From Castor canadensis (lineage: Eukaryota; Chordata; Mammalia; Rodentia; Castoridae), in NCBI RefSeq assembly GCF_047511655.1, contig NC_133398.1:49667638-49731637 (forward strand): a stretch of DNA of 64,000 nt, in the 5' to 3' direction. Every line of letters begins with the position of its first letter. Within the stretch, counting starts at the first letter, position 1. This document shows, one piece after another, positions 47,240 through 59,405 of this stretch. The notes below the pieces were generated by a model. The model did no database searches, had not been told where the DNA came from, and saw only the letters and a list, made by a program, of their open reading frames with translations. Position numbers and translations under genes: made by a program.

Positions 47240-47485
47240 TTGTCATGATCAATAAGGTCCCCCTACAAGCTATGTTCACTGGTCACTCCCTACCACCATT
47301 GACCATATTAGTTACTTTTCCCTGCCTTAACCCACAAGTTACTTTGTCTCTTTTTTTAAATTTGCTTATTTATATGTGCATACATTGTTTGGTTCATTTC
47401 TCCACCCTACTCCCTGCCTCCTCCCTCTTCCCCTCACCCCAGCTTCACTTCCAGGCAGAATCTGTTCTGCCCTACTTCTAATTTT
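47240..47485 (-). repeat. Copy B of the inverted duplication
   Basis: Reverse complement of 41620-41866. It begins with 111 bp identical to the host flank of the U6-L1 element, then runs into the L1 3' UTR and stops abruptly at an A/T-rich block (AAAAAATAAAAAATTTT). Confidence 0.95.
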
Positions 47486-47497
47486 AAAAAATAAAAA

Positions 47498-47775
47498 ATT
47501 TTAAAAATGTAAAATAGGAGGGTAAAACAGGTCTTTTCCAGGAGAGGGCATAAGGAAAGAGTAAATAAAGTGGATGTATTTTGTATTCATATATGAGAAT
47601 AGAAGAATGAAACCTGTTGAAATTGTTCTAAGAAAGGGGAAGAAGGAAGAGGGAGAACAATGATAGACAGGGTAAATCTAACCAAGATATATTATAAGCA
47701 GATATGTAAATATCACAATGTATCCTCTGTACAACTATTAGATGCTAATTAAAAATTAAATAAATAAATAATTAT
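47498..47775 (+). mobile_element. L1 3' UTR fragment
   Basis: GGGTAAAACAGGTCTTTTCC, 'TTGAAATTGTTCTAAGAAAG', GATATATTATAAGCAGATAT and 'ACTATTAGATGCTAATTAAA' repeat the pattern at 4.6-4.8 kb. It ends in an AATAAATAA tail. Confidence 0.75.
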
Positions 47776-50155
47776 GTGTGACAACTATTTTGTCACAGTG
47801 ATGGTAAAAGTAACTAACACACCTGTCATAGTACACACACTTAAAAAGAAATCAACTTATGTTAATTGCAGTTATAAACAAGGAAGTGAGTAATGAAGAA
47901 ATTGATGCAATTTTCACTTTCACTTTTTAAATGATTAATTTTGTGGCATCTTTATCTTTCAAAATGAGCTACTAATTAGCACTAGGTTCTAAAATAAATG
48001 GGAAATAGAGAATATGAAAATAAAAAAGAAGTACAACTCTTCCCTATGAACAGATGCATGTGAAAAACAATCTGTCTCTTATTATTTTGTGCACTTATAA
48101 AAATTTTTTTAATGACATAAAAGGGAAATAAAAATACTATATGAAAAGAACTATAGGAACAAAGCTAACACTGTAGAAAAGCTGGAAACACCAAAGTCTG
48201 TCATCTCATATGACAGTGATATAGGAGGGAAACAAGTCTATAAAGTCCTATGGTTTCAGTTTCTCAATTCTGATATAGCTTTGTGCTATCCTCCACATCT
48301 CATTAATTATTGTTTGAACACCTATCAAGAGACTATATATATAAATTTCTTCTCTTTTGTATTTTTAGTACTCTGAATACCTAGCACTACCCTTTTGTTT
48401 TTCTTTTATTTAATTATATTTAATTCTATATAATATATAAAATAATATATAATAATTTAATAATATTTACTATACCTCTGTGTATGTGTGTTGATACTAT
48501 CATTAGTACATAGACAGTACATGCCCTTTCATGTTCTGACTTTACTCATTAATTAATGTTCTAACTTCAAATATTTCACTTAATCTTTCTTAGCTTCAAT
48601 CTTCTCAATGTTAAAGTGGTGAAAGATACTGTACATGCTTCAGAATTGTGTTGTGGTATATATTATTCATTTGCATGGCCATTCTTTAAATCAATAAATG
48701 ATAAGTTATTTTAATGTATAATATGTGTCAAGCTCTCTACGTGTTTTATGAACAAAAAACTGATATATCAATAGCATGAGTTACTATTGTATGTATGCAA
48801 TGAACTGAATTGACATTTTTTGCTTGTTTGGTTTCTTTTGTTTCATTTAAAGCTTTTTCAGCATTATATTATATAAATTCAAGTGTCAACATGTCATTTT
48901 CTAGTTCAGGTACAGCAACCATTTTAATAACTAAATTTAACAATCAATTTACAAACTTCATAAAGAAGATTGTATTTTACTTCTAGTCAAGTAGACACTC
49001 TGCCAAAGAAAAACCCAGGAAGTAAATTGAGGCAGGAAGAAAAATAATGAACAAAGAGAGAAGAAAGTGAAGCACTGGATTTGGTGCGATGGTTTAAACT
49101 GTACTGTCAGAATCACCTGTGCTCAAACTCTTTCCCATTAACCTTTCTAGTGTGAGGACTACTTCTAGAAGGCAGGTCTTTCACTGATAACTAAATTGTT
49201 CTGTGGAACATTTCAGGAGGTGACTGGTCATGATATTTGTGATATTATCTATTCTTTTATATATGCATTACCTGGCTTTTTAAACAAAGCCTCATACATA
49301 TCTTTATAACATAGCTTTTTCTCCAAAGTATAAGCAAAAGATGTGCTGAAAGATAAAGGTACAGAAGTTGCACCTATTTTGCTAAGAAGACACAAGCAGC
49401 AAATTTTAAGGGAGGAAAATATTGTAATTCCCACAACTTCCATCAGACTTTCTTCTTTACATATTTTTAAAAGAGGGACTCATGTTTCATAAATGTTTTC
49501 CATGCCATTTGCTGTCTGCAATGTAATCTCAGCTTTTCTGCTTGATCAAGGCTTTGTTTTAAATATATGTATATAACATTTGTATATTTTATGAGCTCAA
49601 GGAATTTGAAAACCTTTCACATGTAGTACCTGTTCCCTTTGTCACCAGAACACCCACTTGTTAGGAGTGACAAGTGGGAACAGGAAAACTCTGGATAGAA
49701 AATGCAATAAAATAGGATTTCAAATTAGTAGACAGAAGTGATCTGAGTCCTTAAGACTAAAAGCAAAAGGAACTATACAAAGCACTCTAGTTGATAAAGT
49801 TGTTTCCCATGGATCTGAAAATTAACAGTTCTGATACTGCTTTACATGTATTCAGGAATTTGCAGGTGGTAGGATTAAGGTTTCACATTGTTACAGTGAG
49901 AGTTTACAGGTAAGCAAGAGAACAAGGCTAAAATTATGCATGGGTGAAAGATTCAACTAGAAACATTATTATGAACTCAGGTGTAACTCAGTATTCATAT
50001 AGATGGGAATACTAGAAATATGTTTGTGTACATGTGTATAAACACAGCTTAGAATACACACATATATTTCCTTGCTTTGTCAACTGATAGGGCCCAGAAG
50101 CAACAATACTCCAGTAACAAACAAACATACCTAGTATCCTAATTTGTTTTCTAAT
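47776..50155. other. Long AT-rich stretch with no gene
   Basis: About 2.4 kb, with a very AT-rich core at 48.40-48.47 kb (TATAATATATAAAATAATAT). No repeat named and no credible exon. Confidence 0.4.
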
Positions 50156-50159
50156 AAAA

Positions 50160-51180
50160 AGGAGAAATGGCTGATTCTAGGACCAGAGCAGGAAATATGC
50201 AAGATGAACCAAGAACATCTCGTAGTGCCAGAAATGAAGAAAGTATTTTTTAAAACTCACCACAAATAAAAGCCTTACTTTGGCTGAGGTATGAAAAAGG
50301 GATATAGGAGCCAACTGAAAGAGCTCCCAATGGCCAAATTTGGAACAATTTGAAGAACAAAAGAAAGATTATAACTCAAAGCATGAAATAAATACCCATG
50401 AGTACATATTAATATAAATAAATAAATAGATAAATAAACAAATAAATAAATAAATGGAGCAGAAAAAAAATCCCATGCAGAAGAGTTCCAAATATGTATG
50501 CAGGGAATTCTTCTTGAAGGAGGAGCACAACTTTTCACTCCTTAAATGTGGACTGCCCATAGCAACTTCCTTCTAAAATGTCAATATGGGAAGGGAGAAT
50601 AAAGAGTACATTTACTGTAGAGAGTAAAAAGTAGATTAACTGGCAAATACTACTGTAGTCAGATGATCAAGTCAACATTGACAGTGATCAATCATGTTGA
50701 AAATATGTATTCATGGTATGAGTGATAACAAGGATGCTTCACCTCTATGGTCATTCTCCCAATTGCTCATAACCCCATAAGAAAACCTAGAACAATTCTA
50801 ATAGATAGACATGCTACAAAGTGACTGACCAATATGCCTTAAGACTGTTAAGCTCATCAAAAACAAGGAAAGTCTGACAAAAAGTCACAGCTAAGAATTT
50901 AAGAAGACATGACAACTAAATGTAATGTGGTATTCTCATTGAGATCCTGGAACAGAAAAAAAATATTGGATTAAAAACTAGGGAATTCCAGTAAAATATG
51001 GATGTTAGTTAATAAAAGTATATCAGTATTGATTAATCAATTATGATAAATACATAATACTGATGAAAGATATTAATAATAGAGGAAACTAAATATAAGA
51101 TTCATGGGAACTCTTTGTTCTACTTTCTCAATTTTTCTTTAAATCCTACATCATTCTTAAAAATAAAATGTATTTTTAAA
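50160..51180 (+). mobile_element. Old L1ME-type 3' UTR
   Basis: 'CTCCTTAAATGTGGACTGCC', GGATGCTTCACCTCTATGGT, 'AAGACATGACAACTAAATGT' and 'AGATCCTGGAACAGAAAAAA' follow the L1ME 3' UTR as I remember it. A (TAAA)n patch sits at 50410-50455. Diverged, long copy. Confidence 0.55.
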
Positions 51181-51459
51181 AAATTGGTAGATGTACTTGA
51201 TAAAATATCAACCCTTATGCACTTTTGAAAATTAAAATTAAGTTCTGAAACATTATATAGAGAGAAATTTCTAAACTTAGAAACTTTGAAAGAATCAGAA
51301 GAAATTTTTTATGGGCTTAACAATTTCCAAGATTCAAAAATGTCTCTCAGATTAAAGGGCAAAAAAACCTGAGAAAATATATTCAGAGTAAAAGCAATTC
51401 ATTAGAGTTAATATTTTAAATCTATATAGACAACTTACAAATTTACTTTTTAAAAGTAT

Positions 51460-51723
51460 CATTGTTTGGAAGGCAAAACAGGTCCTATCTGGCAGGTCGA
51501 TACTGGTGGGACTGCATAGAAATATTATGTACTGATGTATGAAAATGGAAAATGAGATTTGTTAAAACTATTTCAGGAATGAGGGAGGGAGATAAAGGAG
51601 AATGATGGAGAAGGTGAATTCAACTATGGTATATTGTAAGAACTTGTGTAAACGTCACAATGCACTCCCCAGTACAACAATAATATGATAATAAAAACTA
51701 AAATGATAAAAAAAACATTGTTT
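51460..51723 (+). mobile_element. L1 3' UTR insertion
   Basis: CAAAACAGGTCCTATCTGGC, 'TCAACTATGGTATATTGTAA' and 'CAACAATAATATGATAATAA' define the 3' UTR; the 8-bp CATTGTTT on either side (51460, 51716) is a short or decayed TSD. Confidence 0.75.
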
Positions 51724-52079
51724 AGCAATAAGCAAAGAACATAAGCAGGCCATTGATAAAAAGAAGAAATTTTAAAACTTTAAAAACCTGAGAATTTTTT
51801 TCTAACTGCTACTCAAAGAAATAAATAAAAATTAAATCAGAAGAGATATACTTCTACTCATCTATTAACTTCCAAAGTCATACATACTACATATAAATAA
51901 AATCATACATACAATCTACATGTAACTGATTACATATTCTGTTATTTTATATGTACACACACACATATGTACATAGTTTGATCAGAAAATACTGGTGAAA
52001 GTACCAATAGATACAAAAAGTTTATTATATGTTTATCAAATCTTTAAAAATTTTGTTCACATGTGACTCAAATACTTGA

Positions 52080-52265
52080 GGCAAGGGGTTTGCCAACTAT
52101 TTGTGTAAAGGGCCAATGAGTAAATATTTCAGAGTTCTTGGAACCACACAGGCCCTGTCGCAACCACTCATTCTGCTGTTGATGTAAATAAATAAGTGTA
52201 GCTCTGTTCCAACAAATAGGCAATAGGTCAGGTTTGGCCCCTGAATCATATTTTCCAACCACTGA
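52080..52265. mobile_element. MER1-type (hAT-Charlie) non-autonomous DNA transposon
   Basis: GGGTTTGCCAACTATTTGTG, 'AAAGGGCCAATGAGTAAATA', 'AGGCCCTGTCGCAACCACTC', 'AGCTCTGTTCCAACAAATAG' and 'GTCAGGTTTGGCCCCTGAAT' occur in the order of this family (orientation is arbitrary). The CAGGGG-type ends are decayed. Mammal-wide, long inactive. Confidence 0.8.
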
Positions 52266-52469
52266 ATAAAGAATAGCAAAAGTCAAATAAAACACATGAA
52301 ACAAAATTATATACACTGCAGTATTATCTCAACTACATAAAAAGTAATGTACAAAAATTCTACCAGAAACAGCATTAAAATAATAAACAGTTTTTATTTA
52401 TAAATAGTTAAATAAAGACTTTTTCCCTTTAGTCCTACACTTTCAATTTTTGTGTGTTAAAAATAAGAA

Positions 52470-52635
52470 GATCAGTTCAAACCCCAGTACTGCCAATAAA
52501 TAAATAAGAAAATGGGCACAATACCATAAACCTGTAGTCTCAGCTAATGGGGAGAATTTCTTGAGCCCTAGAGTTTGGGGTCAGCCTGGGCAACACAGCA
52601 GTACCCTATAACCAAAAAAAAGGAGGGGGGAGAAA
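52470..52635 (+). repeat. ID end followed by 7SL-like SINE monomer
   Basis: GTTCAAACCCCAGTACTGCC (ID B box and end) with an AATAAATAA tail is followed by 'CCTGTAGTCTCAGCTAATGG' and GTCAGCCTGGGCAACACAGC, a 7SL monomer, then an A-rich tail. Confidence 0.7.
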
Positions 52636-52859
52636 AATAAGAAAAAGAAATCCTAAAGCCAGTTTGTTTGATTTGTTCTTTCATAAATAAGTGAAGATTC
52701 TCAGGCCAACTTAAGATTTATAATATTCATGTACATTCATGAAAATACTTCAGTTACTCTTCACCCAATTCTCTATAAAGATGAAATTGGCTTCTTTTAA
52801 ACATTCAAAAATTATACTTTGAGATTTTTCTTTTTTCTAATCAATTCAGATTTCAATTG

Positions 52860-53250
52860 TGAATCTATTGTTAATTGTTAATGAGATGCTTCTCTTTTTC
52901 CGGAGCTCCTGTAACTTTATGAGGATTGCCTAAAGCCACAGTCTTGGAAAATGTTGCCTGCTTTTCTGAAGCTCTTATTAATGACTCATGTTCTTAATAG
53001 CCTCTGTTTAAGTGACAAAAGAACCACTGTTGTTAGGAGGGATGTAGAGTGCATTACACAAGTTTACCCTGGCAAGCCAACGGGCTGATATGCAAGCCTG
53101 TGTCAGCACTTTTCAGTCCCACTAAGAGGGATGCAGATGGGCATGTGAGCTGCTCTGAGCTTCTTCCAGGGCCAATCAAAACATGGAGAACAAAGGCCTT
53201 TATCTGCTCCATGCTGACCATAGCTCCCTATGGTGTTGCTAAAATCACAT
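52860..53250. other. Possible conserved non-coding element
   Basis: Balanced base composition between AT-rich flanks, homeodomain-like TTGTTAATTGTTAATGAG, TTAATGACTCATG (AP-1-like core) and no named repeat. This is the kind of sequence often conserved, but nothing proves it. Confidence 0.25.
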
Positions 53251-53707
53251 TTTTCTCTTAACTTTCCATACACAAAATACCTCTCACCTGAGAGAAATCA
53301 GATTTTATTCACAGCCTAGGGCTTAAATTTGTTGTTCTGGTGAGTATGTAATTGCTCCCTTTGGAAAAGGGGAAAAGAAGCCTTTTTCAGTCTTTCTCTA
53401 GGAACTTACAAAACAGCCCAATTGCATTCTGAACACACAGGATGCAAACCAAGAGCAACTAACTAGGAAGGTACATAGTTGGGCTGACACTACATAAATA
53501 ATGGAAAATGAAAAAAGAATCTACTAGCTGAAACTATTCCAGACACAGAAATTTAACATCTTGAAGCATCTACTCTACTTACTATCACTGAGTCCCCTAC
53601 CCCGCCACCACCATGCTCACACATACACACCTTAAAGTTGGTCATCTCCTTTCCTTCATCCCACTCATTATTCTCCCTCAGAAAGACATTTGTGCTATCA
53701 TAATAGA

Positions 53708-53800
53708 GATGTGTTTTATTTAGTTTTTTGGCAGTATTGGAATTTGAACCCAGGACCTTGAGCTTGTCAAGCATGTACTATAAACCATGTTCCCAGTCAA
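53708..53800 (-). repeat. ID-type SINE, degraded
   Basis: T-rich left end (tail), then GGCAGTATTGGAATTTGAAC and 'CCTTGAGCTTGTCAAGCATG', i.e. the reverse of the ID body. No clear TSD. Confidence 0.75.
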
Positions 53801-54095
53801 ATATGTGCCATTTTCTAAATTGATTTGTTTCTTAAATTTATTTGTTTTTTTTGGCAAAGTTCATAGTTTTGTGTAGTGCTGTTTTCCATAGTAAATAGTG
53901 ATAAATACTTGTTGACTATTTGGCAGAAATAAAAAAAGAATAGTTTACTAGAAAGACTCTGGATTATCAGGCAGAATGTGTGTTCTAGCTCTGTCTACAT
54001 CATCAACTAAGCTAGGGGTACTAATGAGATTTCAGCCATGATAAGAATGTGTAACAATCACCCCAAATCTCAGTAAATGAAGTTAGCAAGCATGT

Positions 54096-54222
54096 GTTTC
54101 TCTCCTCTCTTCTCTTCTCCTCTCCTCTCCTTTCCTCTTTCTCTTTCTCCTGCTGGGAAGGATCCCAGGGCCTCACATATCCTAGGCAAGCACTGTACAC
54201 TGTGCTACATCCCCAGCGCCAC
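54096..54222 (-). repeat. ID-type SINE with (TCTCC)n tail
   Basis: CTGCTGGGAAGGATCCCAGG, 'CCTAGGCAAGCACTGTACAC' and 'TGTGCTACATCCCCAGCGCC' are the reverse ID unit; the CT-rich run 54096-54150 is its expanded tail. Confidence 0.85.
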
Positions 54223-54577
54223 ATTAATTTTTCTCATAAGTCTGCAAGTTTGCCATTGCCCTGGTAGGCTTGGCAGCAATCACCCTTAAGGTTAGGTTCA
54301 GTTTGGCTCCATGTGTTTCTTCATTCTAGGACCAGCAGCTACTCAGGGCATGTTTTCATGGAGAGTGGCAGGAGTACAAGGAAAGCAGAAACACACGAAA
54401 CTACTAAGCCCAAGCCTGGAAATGGCATGATGTCTTTTCTGCTTACTTTCTTTCCTAATAAAGCACATGATGAAGTCCAACATCAGGAGGGTAAGGAACT
54501 AGACTACCAACCATACACCAGGGTGAGGATAAGGAAGGAAGGAATATCTGTGGGAAAAGTAATAAATTACCACATTA

Positions 54578-54705
54578 AACAAGTGAAATTCTTTTTTTTT
54601 TTTTGTCTTTTCTTTTTTGGTGCTGGGATCGAACCCAGGGCCTCATGCATGCTAGGGAAGTGCTGTACCACCAAGCTACATCCCAGCCCAACAAGTGAAA
54701 TTCTT
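54578..54705 (-). mobile_element. ID SINE with perfect 16-bp TSD
   Basis: AACAAGTGAAATTCTT at 54578-54593 and 54690-54705. The body reads on the minus strand GGGCTGGGATGTAGCTTGGT...CCTGGGTTCGATCCCAGC, close to the general rodent ID consensus, with a long A-tail. It is a recent insertion by its intact TSD. Confidence 0.95.
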
Positions 54706-55427
54706 AAAGTTTTTACTTCTCAGATAAAAAGAATGACAATTTCAGTCCTGCCAATGCCAAGGCTTTTGTGAGGGTCAAATAGTTCTAAATAAACATTATT
54801 AAATTAAAATTCAATTTGACCAAGAGTTAGGCATTGCATAAGCACCAGATAATGACTGAACTATGTACAGGTCATTTCCTTTTCTTATAGATAGAAACAG
54901 ACTATAATTAAAATGCAATATGATCATCATTATAAATTGTGTGTAAAATTTTGGGAGTAAGTAATAGAGTTAAGTTAACTGGGGTTATATAGGAAAGGCT
55001 TTACAAACAAAGTGGTGCTCTGGATGTTTCTTTAAAAATAAACAAGAATTAGGGATAAGAACAGGAGTGAACGAGAGTAAGGAAAAATGAGGTTTTAACT
55101 CTTTCAGTAATATTTCCTTTTTAAAGTAAAAGAAGAGAGATTTAAAGCAGATATGGCAAAAAGTTGTCATCTGATGTATCCAGATATTTGAAGAATTGAT
55201 GTCTGTTATAATTTTTGTGTATGCTTAAAATATTTCATAATCAAAAGTGTTTTAATAATTTTAAAATAGGTACCTGACAATAAAGAGGGGAAGCAAGGAA
55301 TTTTGTGCAGAAAGAGTTCAAGTGGTAAGAAAAGCAATTTGGTTGTCATGGACCATAGTGTGTGAAAGAGAACAATGGGAGAGAATAGGTGGAAGAGGAT
55401 AAGGCAAGAGGAATGAGCAAAGGTGGT

Positions 55428-56100
55428 TTTATTTTCCTAGGGTTACTGTAGTAAGTACCACAAACTGGCTACTTAAAACAACAGAAATCTGTTGTCAGGC
55501 ATTTCTAGAAGCTAAAAGTTTGAGATAAAGTCTTCAATATTAGTTCTTTCTGAGGGCCCTGAGGAAGAATTTGTTCCATGCTTCTCTCCTAGCTTCTGAA
55601 GATGGCCGTCAATCTTTGATATATTGGCTCCTAGATGCATCACTCCAATCTCTGTCTCCTTGTGTCTCTGTGTCTTCCTATACCTATCATCCCACTGTAT
55701 GTGTCTCTGTGTCTAAATTTCCTCTTCTTCCTGCCAAGCCCCAGTGGCTCATGTCTGCAATCCTAGCTATTCAGTAGGCAGAGATCAGGAGGATTGTGGT
55801 TTGAGGCCAGCCAGGGAAAATATCTTGAAGAAACCCATCATAAAACGGAGCTGGTGAAGTGGCTTAAGTGGTAGACTACCTGCCTAGCAATTGTGAGGCC
55901 CTGAATTCAAGTCCCAGTACCAAAAAAGCAATTTCTTTTCTTGTAAAAAGACCAGTAGTTTAGATTAAAGGCCCATATTATTCCAATAATCTCATTTAAT
56001 TTAACTAATGGCAACTATAGTGACCCTTTTTCCAAATAAGATCACATCTAGAGAGATTGGGAATTAGGACTTCGATGTTCACATTCAGTCCATAAGAGAG
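55428..56100 (-). mobile_element. MLT1-like (ERVL-MaLR) LTR, split by a SINE
   Basis: The right part shows AACTATAGTGACCCTTTTTC, CCAAATAAGATCACATCTAG and 'GAATTAGGACTTCGATGTTC', and the left part CTAGGGTTACTGTAGTAAGT, 'AAACAACAGAAATCTGTTGT' and 'TGCATCACTCCAATCTCTG', as in MLT1 read in reverse. A SINE at 55731-55928 divides it. Confidence 0.8.
55716..55942 (+). mobile_element. B1-ID dimeric SINE (B1-dID type)
   Basis: The left unit is 7SL-derived (CCCCAGTGGCTCATGTCTGC, GAGATCAGGAGGATTGTGGT, GAGGCCAGCCAGGG); the right is ID (AGCTGGTGAAGTGGCTTAAG, 'TGCCTAGCAATTGTGAGGCC', TTCAAGTCCCAGTACC), with an A-tail. Flanks AATTTCCTCTTCTT and AATTTCTTTTCTT look like a slightly decayed TSD. Dimers of this kind are known from beaver, squirrel and dormouse relatives, a clue to the organism. 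Confidence 0.88.
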
Positions 56101-56885
56101 GTCAAGATATTTGGTTATTATTATTAACAAATTTTCATCTTTACTTTAAAAGTTCAAAGGAAAAGTTTAAAATACTGCTGACCAATTAAAGACAACCTCA
56201 GGGAATCTATGGCTTCTCTTCTTTCTTTCACCCTGTGGAAGAAAGGAAATCATAAGGATTTATGTTTCCTTCATCTTGCTATTCAAATACCTCACAGGCT
56301 CACCCACATTACAGTCTGTCTTAAACCATCCCACGCTGGTGACTCACTACGTTGCTCCCATGTCCACTGCAGAACAATTTCATCATCCAAAGGGAAAACC
56401 CTCTGGCAACTACCACCACTCTCTTGGATGGTGAAACTACTTTTTTAACCCTCGGCTCTTCAGAAACTAATTTATATGCCATGATCTAGCACCAGTGGTC
56501 TGCCCCTCATTTCCAAATCTGTCTCAGGACTTTTCTTGGTGGACTCTTCACAATGTGTGAGCTATTTAGGCAGAATTTTTAGCCCTTGAAATCTGTTTTT
56601 CAGCTCACAACTATAAAAACAGTATATTATCTCATATCTGTTCTTAGAACATTACTTAACCCATCTCTTACTCTAGCCAAGTAGCTTCTCCCCTCTAACT
56701 GTATAAGCTGGTGCTTGCCAACTTTCCTATCCCCCATCTCAGACCACTCTCTTTTGCTTGTTATCCTCCAAATCCACTTCCTTCTAAGCCTTGAACCAAG
56801 GTCAAGACCTTTTCACCTACAGTCCTTTCCACTTACTTCTCTCTTGGCCAAGACTGTGTTCTTGCAGTTCCCCAAATATCTGCAC
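56101..56885. other. No recognisable gene
   Basis: Pyrimidine-rich single-copy looking sequence; might contain old L2. The plus-strand frames have no splice context. Confidence 0.35.
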
Positions 56886-57235
56886 ATTCTTGATTCTAAT
56901 TTTCATTTTTAAATGTTGCATCTTTGGAGAGGCTTTCTCTCACCATCCTATCTAAAATACCTTTCCCCAGATTCTCAGATTTACTTCCCTATTTATTTCC
57001 TTCTAGAATTACTTCTTCACTTCTTTATCTACTAGTATCTGTATGCCTTCTTTATAATATATATTATGTATAATATATAATATATATATCATATATATTA
57101 TGTATAATATATTATATATTTTATATTTACATATATATATATATGTATATATGTAAATCCAGTTCACTTATAGCCCCTGCTCCTGATATAATGTCTGGTA
57201 AATAACAGGTGCCTAATAAATGTTAATGGAGTGAA
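56886..57235 (+). repeat. L2 3' end with AT microsatellite
   Basis: GTTGCATCTTTGGAGAGGCT, 'TCACCATCCTATCTAAAATA' and 'AACAGGTGCCTAATAAATGT' are L2 3' end hallmarks. An imperfect (TA)n/(ATATTATG)n stretch lies at 57055-57155. Confidence 0.75.
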
Positions 57236-58730
57236 AAAATAAAATCTGTGGGCTTTAGCCTTCCAATACTCTTCATAAGTTTGGACACAAAGCAGGAAAT
57301 GTAGAAGCACTTGTCTTGGCTGCCTGTTGACACTGATGCCTAAAGCCCCTAGTTCTGTTCCTAAGTTCTTTGCCTAGGTTAGTAATACTTTATTCCAATG
57401 TCTTGACTTCTTGGACTAGCCCCAAAGTTCTGGATTCCAGGTCTTGTTTATAAGAAACAAGGACCCAGAATATCAACTGGTATCCTTCCTGGCTCTTCCT
57501 GAACTTGACCCCCATGTGCTGAATATTACAATAGCTTCCATTTTTATTTGCCTTAGTTAACAACTACAAAAGTGAACAGAGAACTCCCAAAATTGTCATT
57601 GTTTGACTCAACACCTACCTTCCCTGCCTCTTCTCACTCTAAACCTTTCTTCTGTTTCTACTCTTACCTTAGCATGACTTTAAGTGTAAAAGAGTCATTA
57701 GTGTGAACAAAGCTAACCATAAGTAGCCTCCTATTGAAGCTTGTACAAAACTCCAAATATATTTCTCTCATGGAATACAAAAAAATCATGTCTACAATTA
57801 GGATTTATGGATTTACCAATTTCAAGACCTATTGGAACTAAATCTGCAACATTCAGTAAATGTCTTGAAAACAACTCTTGTTAACCTAATTCTGTAACTT
57901 CCCTTAAATTTAAGTGTCCATAAAGCATTTAAGAAAATCTACTCTGAGTTGCTGTGATTTTTTCCATACTCTAGATACCATAGTTAGTCACATGGAATGT
58001 GGAATGGGCTAGACATCTTGGAATTGTTCTTGTTAAACTATTACAAAAGATTGACCCAAGCTCTTTAATAATCATTATTTTTGTAACAAGTTCCTGTGAG
58101 GAAAGCATGCAGTTGTCTTGTAAAGTAGCTTCTTAAAAGGCTTTTATTTTGTCTGGATATGATAAGGATCATTACATGGTATGTCTAACTGATGACTTAG
58201 TACTCTTTCAGTGGATAGAATTCTCTATGGGAAAAAGGATTAGACAATAAATACCAATGACTTAATACATGCTACGTTTTCAATTCAATTTGCTTTGATA
58301 AAAATCAAATAATCCTCAGGAACACAAATATTTGTCTACAGTGATTGGAGAGCCTGTTAAAATTGGCATTCTCAGCCCTGCAAAAACTTTCATTTGTCCT
58401 TTATACAATCCACACATTTTCAAGAGGTGAATAATGTTAAAAAAATTCCTGTGGTGTTCTTAGTTTCTGTAGTATCTGGCAGAGAAACATAAGGACCCCT
58501 AATTTTCTTTTGAACATAACGTTCTTCATTCATAATCAATGTTTGTATGTCTTACAAAAATAGGAAGCAGATTCTTAAACTCCAAAGCTCTATAAATTCA
58601 TAGCATTTTTTCTTTGAAGTAAAATGTTTTACATAACAAAAATGAAATATAAAAACTATTCATATGATCAGAAGGCATAATTTCTCCCAATAGAATAGAC
58701 CATGCTTTTAAAAGTATACAGGTATTTCTT
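57236..58730. other. No recognisable feature
   Basis: About 1.5 kb of apparently single-copy DNA, AT-rich; no coding frame with splice context. Confidence 0.4.
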
Positions 58731-58732
58731 TA

Positions 58733-59405
58733 ATTTTAATTTTTACTTTTTAACACTGAATTAGCATATATTAGTTGAACAGGGGAGTTTCATTGTGACA
58801 TTTCCATTTATGCTTAGTACCTTGATTAGATTTACCCTACCATCATTCTTCCTCATCCCTCTCCTCCCCTACTTAAAACAATTTAAATAGGTTCTATTTT
58901 CTATTGTTCTATTTTCATACAAGTATGTAAAGTACATTTATCATATTTACCCTCCTTCACCTATTCCACTCACCCTTCCCCCTCCCACTAGTACTCACTC
59001 TCTAATAGGACTTGTTTTACATTCCTGTCCTTCATTTTTTTAAGGGTATATTGACTGCTCAAAGGGGTTTTACCATGGTATTTCACCCATAAATATATTG
59101 TATTTTAATCAGATTAACCACCCTTGTTACTCTCCTTCTCCTTTCCCCATCCCCTATTATTCAAAAGTTTTCAGTGTGTTTCATTATACCATCTTCCTCC
59201 ATAGATACAATGTATTTCAATATTATTCACTATCATTTTCTTTTCCCTTCCTTGCTCTCCCTAGTCCCTTCAACCATTTCCACTGTTACAGATGTATATA
59301 ATCATGTTTGTATTGGTGTATTATATTCAGAAACCTTCGTCTTTCTGAATCTGACTTCTCTTAACAATCTCCAGCTCCAGTCATTTAAAGGTAAACAAGT
59401 ATTAT
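58733..59405 (-). mobile_element. L1 3' UTR, older type
   Basis: GGGGAGTTTCATTGTGACAT, pyrimidine-rich blocks and 'TATTATATTCAGAAACCTTC' plus 'TGAATCTGACTTCTCTTAAC' match the type at 23.5 kb. It stops just inside the end of ORF2. Confidence 0.75.

Noticed and set aside
47212..47481. 89-codon frame shared with 41595-41861 (minus)
   Set aside because: The two frames agree only because the DNA is an inverted duplicate of an L1 3' UTR and flank; no sign of protein-level selection.
57055..57155. Structured AT palindrome as replication origin or matrix site
   Set aside because: It is an imperfect TA microsatellite inside L2; nothing else supports a function.
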